From assembly GCA_024362935.1 (NCBI GenBank), contig JANCRA010000065.1:1860001-1924000 (forward strand): 64,000 nucleotides of DNA, given 5' to 3'. Positions 9,485-21,400 of the stretch are shown here, one piece after another. Position numbers and translations under genes: made by a program. This DNA is from Setophaga petechia (taxonomy: Eukaryota > Chordata > Aves > Passeriformes > Parulidae). Below the pieces are notes generated by a model, which searched no databases, was not told where the DNA came from, and saw only the letters and a program-made list of their open reading frames with translations. How positions within the stretch are numbered: position 1 is the stretch's first letter; each line of letters begins with the position of its first letter.

Positions 9485-12400
9485 GGAAGGCCCAGCAGGC
9501 CCTGCAGGAGAGGCACCGGCTGGATTTGCTGCTGGGGCGCGCTCCAGCCACAGACATGGAGCAGAGACCCCCGAGAGTGCCCAAGCTCGCCTGGATGCAG
9601 GAGGAGGAGGAGGAAGAAGGCCCTGGACCTGCCCCAGAACAGGAGACCGAAGAGGTGGTGCCATTTGAGCCGCCACAGGAGGGTGAGTGGCAGAGCTGGG
9701 CGACGAGGTTGGTGCCTGCAGCCAGCTTGGTGCCTTTACATCCCATGGCATCCCATCCCATCTCCTGGGGATGTTCCCATGGACAGAATGGAACAGAGAT
9801 GAAGAAGACATGGAGCAGAGACCCCCAAGAGTGCCTAAGCTGGCCTGGGTGGAGGAGGAGGAAGAAGGCCCTGGACCTGCCCCAGAACTGGAGACTGAAG
9901 AGGTGGTGCCATTTGAGCCGCCACAGGAGGGTGAGTGGCAGAGCTGGTCCACAGGGTTGGTGCCTGCAGCCAACTTGGTGACATTGCATGCCATGCCATG
10001 CCATGCCATGCCATGCCATGCCATGCCATGCCATCCCATCCCCTGGGGACATGCCCACGGACAGGGTGGAAGAGGGGCCGGGCAGACACCCCGCAGTGGC
10101 CGTACTCCATCCCCTGGGCCATCCCGGGGCTCTCCCTGCCTGGGGAGCACAGGGCTGGGCTGTGTTCTCCGGCCTCTCCCGCAGTCCCTCAGCTCTGGCT
10201 GCGCTTGCTCTTTGCCAGGTGCAGCCCTGGAGCGCACACAGCAGCAGGAACCCGGCTGTGGCCGCTTCCGCAACACAGCGCAGGTACCTGCAGCCACCCC
10301 CTCCTGGGCTGGGCCTGCTGTCCCTGCTCAGCCCAGCACCGTGTGTGCAGCACTCCATGCAACATCCCTGGCTTCCTGCCCTTCTCCTACAGATGGTTGG
10401 CAAATTCATGAAGAGGATTCGAGAGGAAGAGACCGGCATCATGGGCACTGTGGTCAGAGTGTACCCTCCCATCTTCAAAATCATGAGCAGTGCTGCCCTG
10501 CTGGATATGCTTGTGGTGGAGGGTCCTTCCAGTCCAAAGCAAGTAAGCAGCCTGTGGCCTGGCTTCCATCCTCCCAGGAATTGCTTGGCCTCCCAAGCCA
10601 TGCCTGCTGCTCACTGTAAGCTTTGAGGCCATGGCAGTGTCATGGCATGGGAAGTACTTTTCTAGAGCAGCTGGGTACATGACTGCCTCTGGCAGCTTTC
10701 TGTGGAGGGACAGGCGCTCGGAAGATAACGGGTTGTTACGGAAAGCTGCAAGAAGAAGCCTCTCTTCCCTCCTCCCAGAGATAAGGATCACCCTCGGAAT
10801 GTAGCCAAGGAATGTAACCCCCCTAACATAGGAGGTACCAGTACCACCCTGTACTAACCCCCAGCCCCTTTTTACGTAGGAAACCCCCCAAACTATAAAA
10901 CCCTTAGAGAAGAGACAATAAAGCCTATTTGACCGTCCACCACATTGGTGTAAGCGTCGTCTTCTAGCCCGAGTGGCCCAGGGTGGGGTCACCGTGCTGT
11001 ACTCTGGAACCAGGTCGCCTTGCCTTCGGAACCAGAAGGCAACAAGTGGTGCCGAAACCCGGGAACGAAAAGCCCCGGGATCGGGATTTCTCCTGGACAG
11101 AGGACAGCGGTTGCAGCGGCAGGACCGACTGCAGCACAGGGGGACGCCCCGGGACCGGCTAGATCTCCATGGAAGCTCTGGCAAAGGTCGTTGAATCAGT
11201 ATGTATACAATGGGGAATTAGATGTGAGCCCAGGTACTTATCTCTCGCTTTGCAGAGACTCCTGGAGCTGGGGACGGTTGAACGTCCGGTAGAAATATTG
11301 CATTCAGATACGTGGGACAGATGCACTGCTGCTCTGGCGGAGGACACAAAAACCACGGGCAGTGGGAAATTTCTTAAGGCGTGGGGGAAGGTGGAGGCGG
11401 CTCTGCGCAAAGCTTTAGAGAATCAGGAGGTTTGGGCGGCCGCCCGGCCGCATCTGATGGTTACACCGAAGGTGGGAGTGGCGGCAGAAACCCAAACCCC
11501 CCCCGCGGGCAGTGCGGGCGGGAGCGCGGGCACGCAGGGACCGGGCACCCCCCAATTCCTCCCGGACCCTGAGCCAGACCCCCCAGAGCCTCCGGGAGAT
11601 CCTCCCAAAACCCCGGAGCACAACCAGACCCCCCCGGGGGACCAGCTGGGTCCCAAAACCCCCCCGACATCCCCCGAAAAACCGGTGTCTCCTGTGTTCG
11701 CTTTTCCCCCGCCGCCTCCGGATTCGGCACACCCCGCAGAGACGCGCGCGCGGTGTTTCTGGGGCGAACTGACGGACGCAGCTCGCGGCGTGGAGGCTGC
11801 AGTCAGCGCTGAAACAGGGGCGGCAGAAAACTGGCCGCCATTCAAAAATGGCGCCGCCGGACAGGGAGGGGGGCGGGGCCCGCGTGTCCGCGGCGGGAAA
11901 TGCCTGGAGGGGGAGATTGCCGCAAGTACGCCTGCGCAGCAGACCGGCGCTGGTCAGTACCGGGAGTACTGGACACACACAGACACGCAGGCGCAGGGAG
12001 GAACAGGGGGGCAGGCACTCGCCCGGGGGCTGCGCCCACCGCCGCCACCGTATAAGGGAGAAATCCCTCCCGGTGAGGGGCAGGGCGAGCCCAGGGGGTG
12101 GGAACAACACCACCTCCAAGAGGCGGGGCGACACCGCCTCCGGGGGGAGGAGCGGCACAGCCTCCAAGGGGAGGGACGGCGCCGCCTCCGAGGGGAAGGG
12201 CGACACCGCCCCCGAGGGGAGGGGCGGGGCCGAAGCCGAACAAAATGGCAGGGGAGACAGGAAGTGCGCTCTCAGTCCACTTCCGACTTTGATAGGAGCA
12301 ACACCTCTTCAGACTGCTCCACAGACCTTACCGAGTCGAGCAGCGATTCGGAAAGGGAGCATACAGATACACAGCAGTTTCGCATGAAACCAAACAAATC

Positions 12401-15400
12401 TTTAAACAAGGTTAAGAACCAATCATATGAACTCAAGAGCCAATCATACGAACTCACCAATTGGGGCCAAATAAAAATTGATTGTGCTGAATGGGCACCC
12501 GTGGCAGCTGTGCATGCGTTTCCAGTGAGAATTACAGGAGCCCAAGGCAACCAACAAAGGACATACACGCCAGTAAACTCTAAAGATGTTCAAGCAATAC
12601 TTAAAGCTATTGCAGAAAAAGGAATTAACTCCGGAGTAGTGTCCACGCTAGTGGATGCAGTTTTTAGTAATGATGATTTGCTGCCTTGTGATATAGTACA
12701 AATTACACGTATGCTTTTTGACGGGGCAGGTTTAATTGTTTTTAAACAGGACTGGACCGATAATTGTGCCTCTGTTCTGGCTCGGACAGGGGGTGAGGGG
12801 CAGCCATTGCACGGCTCGAGTTTATCCCAGCTACTGGGAAAACATGATGACGTAGCTACACCCCAACAACAAGCTGCACTGCTCAGAGCTGAGGAAGTCA
12901 GGGCGAGCTGTCGAGCCGCCAGGGAGGCGATTCGTTCAACTTTTAGGGTTGTGGACAAGCCAGCACCCTGGTCCACCATAAAACAAGGGGAAAGTGAAGG
13001 ATTTACACAATTTGTAGACAGGCTACAGGCGGCTGTGGACACCTCCACCCTGCCTCCTCAGGCGAAGGGCCCGGTGGTTGCTGACTGCCTTAGGCAACAA
13101 TGTAATGCAGTCACCAAAGACATACTGCGCTCCCTGCCAGCCGGTGCTAGCCTGGCAGACATGATTAAACATGTAGTAAAAGAAGAGCAGCTGAGTCCCA
13201 TGCAAGCAGCTGTTCACACCCTAACCAGTGCGCTGGCTTGCTTTAAATGTGGACAAGCGGGGCACGTCGCAGCGACGTGTACCCAGCCGACACAGCCTAC
13301 CCGTTCGGCTCCCCCATCTCAGCAAAACACGAGAGGGACTTGCTGGAGTTGTGGGAAAAAGGGACACTTTGCCAGGGATTGCAGGTCCCGCCCACGGGGA
13401 AACGGGAGAGGGAGGGGGCGCTCGGGCCACACGCAGCCTCCTCCCGCTTTGAATGTGAGACGGCCCGTCCAGGTGAACCCACAGTGGGGGGGAGGATACA
13501 TTCTGCTCCCGCAGGAGACAATCAATACAGCACCCCCAACACAGATACAGTTGCAGGGCTCTGCAACACCACAGGTAATGCCCCCACACACCACACCGAT
13601 ACAGTTGCAGGGCTCTGCAACACCACAGATAATACCCCCACACACCTCAGTGCCACAAGCCGCGCAAGCGCCACAGAGCCAGCAGGGGACATCCCAGACC
13701 GGGATCCCTGGGTGGCCCTGGCCATGAAAATAGGGAAAGAACCCCTGAAAGTGTGGGGAACATGCCGCCTATACGGTAGCCATGACCACCACACCGTGGG
13801 GCTCCAGTTCTGGGCGGACACAGGGTCGGATTGTACGATAATCCCCCAATCATATTGGCCCAGACACTGGCAAGTCACAGAAGTCCCCCCGGTGAACGGA
13901 GTGGGGGGGCAAACCTGGGCGTGGAAAAGCACCCAGCTGGTGGCTGTAACACTCCACACGAACAAGGGACCAGAACAGACCGTAGCAATTTACCCCTACA
14001 TTTTGCAAAACTCTCCACCCTTGATAGGGAGAGATGTCCTCGCTATGCTCGGAGTCAGGATTTCAAATTTATAGTGAGGGCCACTGCCGTGCACCCCACG
14101 CTGCCAATCAAACTAACCTGGAAACCATCAGAAGTGGTCTGGGTGGAGCAGTGGCCTTTGTCAGAGAACAGAGTGGCAGCTTTACTGGAACTGGTTGATC
14201 GGGAACTGAAAAAGGGTCATATCGAACCCTCGATTAGCCCATGGAACACTCCTGTTTTTGTAATTCCCAAAAGGTCTGGAGAGGGTTTTCGCCTCATCCA
14301 CGACCTGAGAGAGGTGAACAAGACAGTTGGACCCATGGGTCCTGTACAAACACTGTTACCTGCAAACTCAGCCATCCCTGAAGGACAGCCATGCGCAGTG
14401 CTGGACATCAAGGACTGTTTTTTCTCAATACCCTTGCACCCTGAAGACAGGGAACGATTTGCCTTCTCCGTGGTGTTTCCTAACGGCGCACGACCCAATC
14501 TCCGCTTTCAATGGAAGGTACTTCCACAAGGATTTGTCCACAGCCCTAGCATCTGCCAGATCACCGTGGACAAAGCGCTGATGCCAGTTCGGAACGCCTA
14601 CCCCTCCGCAACCATCATTCAATACATGGATGACATCCTAGTTGCAGCCCCATCAGCAAGTGAAGTAGAACGCCTGATATCTGCGATCACAGCAACTCTC
14701 CAAGCAAACGGCTTCGAGATCGCCACTGCAAAGATCAAGAAAGGACCTTGTGTGACCTTCCTGGGTGTAGGAATCACAGATTCATACGTGACTCCTCCCA
14801 AGGTGAAGGTCCACCGAGACATTAAGACATTACATGATGCGCAGTGCCTGGTTGGATCGCTGCAATGGGTTCGCAACGTCATCCTGATCCCCCCTGAAGT
14901 CATGGAACCATTGTATGAGCTGCTGAAAGGAAAGCACTCCTGGGAACCAAAGAAACTGACACCACAGGCAGCGAACTCCCTGGATTTCATCGAACAGCAG
15001 ATATCCACTGGCACGCTAGCCAGGTGGAACCCAGCGATGCCTTTGGACCTATATGTACACTTTACCCCGAAGGGGGGAGTGGGGGCGCTGGCCCAAGGAC
15101 CTCCCGAGAAGTCCCGACCGATCCAATGGGTGGTCCTCGGAAGGCCTGCCCGTGCATTCTCCCCAGGAATTGAATGCATCGCCAACCTCATCAGGAAAGG
15201 CAGGAGACTCGCACTGAGACACCTAGGAACCGAGCCAAAGAGAATCTATCTTCCCTTTCGCAAGCAGCCAACCACGGAGGCAACCACAATCTCAGAGTAT
15301 TTAGCCCTTGCTCTCTCCGGCTTCGGAGGAGAGATCTCCTACTCCTCCAAACCACCTTGGACCCAGCTGCTGACCGTCATCGACATAGACATACCGCCAA

Positions 15401-18400
15401 AGGTCAAGGACCGACCTCAGCCAGGACCAACAGTTTTTACGGATGCTTCTTCCACAACTTCAACTGCAACAGCAGTGTGGCAGGCAGGGGAACAGTGGCA
15501 TTGTGTCAAAGCATGTGACCCCACACTGTCAGTGCAGCAGCTGGAAGCAGCAGCAGTAGTCCTGGCATGCGGACTTTTCCGAGATGAGCACCTCAACATT
15601 GTAACGGACTCCATATTCGTGGCAAGGCTCTGCCTAGCCATGACAGGACCAGGTGTGTCAACATCAACAGCAGCTCTGATGCTGGAAGAAGCACTGTCCT
15701 CACGGAAGGGCACCATATCCGTCATTCACATAAACAGTCACAACCCAGTCAAAGGTTACTTCCAGATAGGTAACGACAAAGCAGACGCCGCAGCGAAAGG
15801 CGTGTGGACATTGCAAGAAGCTCGCCAACTGCATGAGTCACTCCACATCGGGGTCAAAGCACTGGCAAAGAGATGCGGGATCTCAAGAGCGGACGCAAAA
15901 CACGTGGTAGCTACGTGTCCTCACTGCCAGAAGTCGCCTTTGTGGACCAGTGGGGTCAACCCGAGAGGCCTCAAGCCTTCAGAGATCTGGCAGTCGGACT
16001 TTACCGTGTGCCAGCTGCTGAAACCCCGAGAGTGGCTTGCAGTGACAGTGGACACTTTCAGCGGAATGATCATAGCCACGCAGCATCCCAAAACTGACTC
16101 CAAAGCCACAATTCAGCACTGGCTGACAGCCATGGCATGGCTTGGCATTCCCAAACAAATTAAAACTGACAACGGCTCCAATTTTACTTCCAAACTGGTG
16201 CAAGAATTCGCCTCAAAATGGGGCATCACTTTAGTACAAGGTATTCCTTACAACAGTACCGGACAAGCTATAGTTGAGAGAGCAAATCAGACCCTGAAAA
16301 ATAGAATAGAGGTGTTGGCAAAAGCGGAAGGCTTTGCCAATTCCATTCCCTCAGGGGACCAGGCACGTATACTAGCAACTGCTTTGCTAGCATTGAATCA
16401 ATTCCCCAGGGGGGAAGAGGCAAACAGTCCCATTCAGAAACACTGGGCCTCCAGAGTCTTAGAGGAGGGCCCACAGGTTGTAATCAGAAATGAGCTGGGG
16501 GAATGGGAACAGGGCTGGAAATTGATACTCACGGGGCGAGGGTACGCAGCTGTCAAAAAGGACGGCAAAATTAGGTGGTGTCCGCTCAAATCTGTAAAGC
16601 CTGACCTGTGCAGTGAGCAGGATGAGACTGATGTGAATTGTGAGTTTCTGTTTACAGGACATGATCATAGGACGCCCTCGGGATGCGTACACTCCCCTTC
16701 CAGAGGAAAGTGACGGACCACCAAGCCGTCAGACAGCGCCTGAGAAACCCCCAAGAGTGAGACCCAAGCAGCAACAGTGCTTCTGTGTGATACTGCTGCT
16801 GGGGCTTGTCACCAGAGGGCAAGCCAGCTCAGAACACTACCCCCATCAGCCCTTCAGGTGGGTCATGCAACATCTCACCGACAATAAGATACTCAAAGAC
16901 ATCACCACACCGAACACCCCATCATTCGTGCTTCGCGTTACAGATCTGTTTCCAGGACAACCAAAGATAGACCCCCATTCTCCACACGCCACACACATGT
17001 ACCTATCTTACTGGTGCCCAGCTTCAAACCCAGGAAAGAGCTACTGTAACCAACCGGGGTGGGGACATTGTGGGCACTGGGGCTGTGAAACAATAGTCAC
17101 GGACGCCAGGCCGTCAGGGCCCGGATGGGACCCACAAGAGCCCGACAAGTTCCTACAATTCACCTGGGCACCTGCAAGATGCAAGACACCCGTCTTCCTT
17201 CACGGAAATTACTATCGGAACCGCCATAAAATCCCCAGAATTCGAAAATGCACTCATTACAACATGACAGTTTTACAGCCAAATCACCCTAGCTGGGCAG
17301 TGGGCAAAGCGTGGACAGTGGTCCTCCAAGGGTCAAAGCAGTGGGTGAACGTACGAATTACCAGGCTTTTACCGTCGGCACCCCGAGCAGTTGGACCCAA
17401 CAAAGTAATAAAAAGCACGCAGAAAGGAAGAAACATAACCTACCCTAAACCCTTACCCACAAGGGACACCAAGGTCCCAACCGGCGATGAGGAAGCCTTC
17501 CAGATAGGCCACTCAGCCGTGTCAGATTCAGACCCAATTCTTCGAATGTTAGATGCTACCTTCCTATCCCTGAACGAATCTAACCCTAACCTAACTGACT
17601 CCTGTTGGCTTTGTTATGATATTAAACCCCCTTTTTATGAAGGAGTCGCTTTAGATACCCCCTTTAGTTATTCCACAGCCGATGCCCCCCACCAATGTAG
17701 GTGGGACACACCCCGAAAGGGAATCACCCTGAGCCAAGTCACAGGTCGAGGCAAATGCTTTGGCAATGCAACCCTAGCTAAGCGGAGAGGAGACGTCTGT
17801 ACCGAAATAGTCAAGCCTGACAGGAAAAATAATAAGTGGGTAGTCCCCTCCGCATCTGCTATGTGGGTTTGTCAGAAATCTGGGGTGAGTCCCTGTGTGT
17901 TCCTTGCCAAATTCAGTGACTCTAACGACTTCTGTGTCCAAGTTCTGATCGTTCCTAGGGTCCTGTATCACTCAGATGAAGAGGTGTATCACCTTTTCGA
18001 AGAACCCAGCCGGCTCCACAAAAGAGAAATATTAACAGGTATAACTATAGCGATGCTACTCGGCTTGGGAGCTGCTGGAACAGCAACGGGTGTCTCGGCC
18101 CTAGCGACTCAGCACCAAGGACTGTCCCAGCTGCAGATGACGATTGATGAGGACCTGCAGAGGATCGAGAAATCCATATCCTTTCTGGAAAAGTCAGTCT
18201 CTTCACTTTCAGAAGTGGTCCTGCAGAACAGGCGAGGTCTAGACCTCCTGTTCATGCAGCAGGGAGGCCTGTGTGCTGCCCTGAAAGAGGAGTGCTGCTT
18301 CTATGCAGACCACACAGGAGTTGTCAGAGACTCCATGGCAGAGCTCCGAAACAGACTAGCTCAGAGACAAAAAGACAGGGAAGCCCAGCAGGGCTGGTTC

Positions 18401-21400
18401 GAATCCTGGTTCAATCGATCACCATGGCTAACCACCCTGATTTCTACCCTAGCAGGTCCGCTGGCAATGTTGCTTTTAGCTGTTACCTTCGGACCGTGCC
18501 TGCTGAACAAGCTAGTCTCATTTGTTCGGAGTCGCTTGGAAAGGACTGACATCTTTTTCGTAGGACGGCAGCAGATGCTGTGAACTCATCAGGGAACACT
18601 GCCGGTCACGAGAAAACTCGCCTGGCAGAAATTTACTCAGGATTCCCAAAACCCCTTTTTCCTTGTTAGACCCCAACCTTCTACCTCATTTAGTGCCTAT
18701 ATATATATATATGCATGTAACTACCTCACTCATTTGTGGGAGAGAGGGGGGGAGATGTGGAGGGACAGGCGCTCGGAAGCGCCTGTTGTTACGGAAAGCT
18801 GCAAGAAGAAGCCTCTCTTCCCTCCTCCCAGAGATAAGGATCACCCTCGGAATGTAGCCAAGGAATGTAACCCCCCTAACATAGGAGGTACCAGTACCAC
18901 CCTGTACTAACCCCCAGCCCCTTTTTACGTAGGAAACCCCCCAAACTATAAAACCCTTAGAGAAGAGACAATAAAGCCTATTTGACCGTCCACCACATTG
19001 GTGTAAGCGTCGTCTTCTAGCCCGAGTGGCCCAGGGTGGGGTCGCCGTGCTGTACTCTGGAACCAGGTCGCCTTGCCTTCGGAACCAGAAGGCAACAGCT
19101 TTCCAAGTCTCCCGTGCCTTCTCCAGGTGCCTGCCATGGTGAGGTACATCCACCAGTGGCTCGTGGCCAATGAGTTTCCTGAGTACAACCTGTACAGGCC
19201 CCTTCTGGATCTGACAGAGGCACAGCCCACTGATGTGGTGATGGCTCTTCTGCGTGTGGCCCCATCATGTGACAGGTACGGGGCCCATGTGCCCACAAGG
19301 CTCAGGGCTCAGCAGCCCATCAGCCTGTACAGCCTGTCCCAGGTGTCTGACACACAGAGAATTCCAGAGCCCTCTAGCTCCTTCCTTTCCAGTCCCCAGC
19401 GTCCTGCCATGCTCCCTCCCTGCTCCTCAGGGGCCAGTCCCCACGGGGCTGGGCTGCCTGTGTACTGAGGGCCAGTGGCCAGAGGCAGAGCTGGCAGTCA
19501 GCTCAGATCCCCACTGCTGCCCAGGCCATGGTGCCGCTTCTGAGACCTCCCTGAGACAGAGCTCTAACCCCACAGAACTGCCATGGCCATGTGGAAGACC
19601 ATCATGGGCTCAGACAGGACTGCGGAGCTGGCACAGCTGATCCTCCTGGATGTGCTGGGGAGCTGGCCAGAGCACAGCACGTGCACCTCCGATGGGAACA
19701 AAACGGGTGTCTTTGCCCTGGCTGTGAGCTTCTGCAACGGGCCTTTGCTGGCCCCTAGGTTGCATCTCCAGAGCTCTTCATCCTCCTTCCCCCACTGCAT
19801 CTCCCTGCCTCAGGTGCTGGCCTGAAACCTGGCCCGGGGACAGCTTCAGGCCCACCGGGCCGTGTGCTCCCCCTGCCAAAGTCTCTCCAGGCCTCCCCCT
19901 GCCACGCTCGGGCCCTGCCACACGGACACCTGGGCACTGAGCGCTGTCTCAGGGGGGCTTTGTCCCTTGCAGGCAACCGTGGTGATGTGGAAGATCCTTC
20001 AGGAGCCCCATGTCACACGTGTAGTGAGGCCGTATTTCCCCCGCCTATTTGTGCATCTGCTCTTCCAAGTGTTCTTCAGCACAGAAGAGATGCCTGAGGA
20101 GGTTGAAACCTTCTGGAAGGAATGCCAGGAAGAGCACGGCCTTGCCACCAGCCCCAACAGGTACTCCATCTCACTCCTCCTGTCCCTGCCACGTGGCCTG
20201 CCAAGGAGCCAGTGCTGCCAGCGTGACCTGGCCTTTGCTGTGCACACAGGTTTGCATTGCAGACCCTGAAGTCCCTGCTCTGCCGAAAGCAGTACGAGGA
20301 TTTGGTGGTGTCAGTGGAACGCAAGCGTGGCTGGGACACGCTGCTCTGTGCTGACACCCGCCACTATGCCGTGGGTCTGCTGGCCAGGTGATACTTCCTT
20401 TCTCCCCCTTGCTCCCGGCATTTGTGCCCTGTGCCCGGGCTGTCCCACACAGTCACCGTGGCCCTGGGACACAGGGCTTTGTCACTTAGGGACGGCGAAG
20501 CAGACTGGAAAAGGCTGGGATGGGAGAGAGCACAGCAGGAGACACCTCCCGAAGGGCTCAGGTCCCCTTGCAGGATGGTGGTGAAAGACCACCAGGCTCT
20601 GTGAGCCTGTCCTTGGAGAGATTTGCTCAGGTTCCTGGTCCTTTTTTTGGCCTCCTAGGGAGATGTGCCGTGCTTGTCCTCGGTTGTGTTCCAGTATTGC
20701 ACTCCACCTCCTCCAGCTGCTCAGCACACAGGAGCCACACTGGGATCTGCCCGCCCTGGCGTTCCTTGTGGAGGTGAGCCGGGTGTCCAGCGCTGCCTGG
20801 CTGAGCTGCCTCCCAGCTCTCTGCCCTCTCGTCGCCGCAGCTGCCTGGGACGGTGCCCGCACCCTGTGCTGCTGCCTGGGCCCAGCCCTGTGCAGCTCTG
20901 GTCTCCTGCCAGCCAGCTCCCCCATCACTGCCCTCCTGTGCCTTTCAGCCCCTCGAGTGCCTGGATTCCAGTGAATGTGGTGACAGTGTTGTGCAGGTCT
21001 CTTCAAGGTACCTGCAGAGCGAGTGCAAGGAGAGGCGTCGCCTGGCGCTCAGGACCCTTCTGGAGCTCATTGATGATCCCTCAATGGTGAGAAGGGGGCG
21101 GTGGCTGAAGCTGCACTGGATACGCAGTCACTTGGCCTTGCCTGGGCTTCGGGCGCTGGGGCAGCTGCTTCCAGCTCTCCTGCCTCCCGCTGCAGCTGCC
21201 CCAGTGCATCGGAACAGGCCTTTGGCCTCTGGGCCTTGCGGCAGCAGGGTGGGGTTTCACAGACTTGTGTTCCGCACAGGCCGAAAGAATGTGGAGCCTG
21301 ACCAAAAGCCTCATGGACCTACTGCGGGACAATGATGCAGAGATAGCTGGGATGACACTCATCACACTCAGCTTTATATTCCTGCACAAACACATGCTGA

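Larger units (their letters stand above)
10701..19097 (+). mobile_element. Full-length endogenous retrovirus with open gag, pro, pol and env
   Basis: An 8.4-kb provirus in an MROH intron, in the same orientation as the host gene. Order: 5' LTR, tRNA-Phe-type primer site, gag, pro (-1), pol (-1), env, polypurine tract, 3' LTR. All four frames are open, the LTRs differ at only two places, and the target duplication is perfect, so the insertion is young. Pol and the slippery sites resemble alpha/betaretroviruses, while env is of the gammaretrovirus type. Mixed pol/env ancestry is known in the Retroviridae (type D simian viruses, for example). Expression or infectivity cannot be judged from sequence. 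Confidence 0.95.

Noticed and set aside
8572..9981. A 469-codon open frame running through the CpG island, hexamer repeat and first MROH exon
   Set aside because: It reads through a microsatellite and across a good splice acceptor and donor, and the corresponding frame is disrupted by indels in the right arm. Only the exon 9485-9682 part is supported.
13247..13727. Interpreting the gag/pro frame change as a disabling frameshift mutation
   Set aside because: A canonical in-frame slippery heptamer sits at 13397, the overlap is open in both frames, and the element is otherwise undamaged. A programmed shift is more likely.
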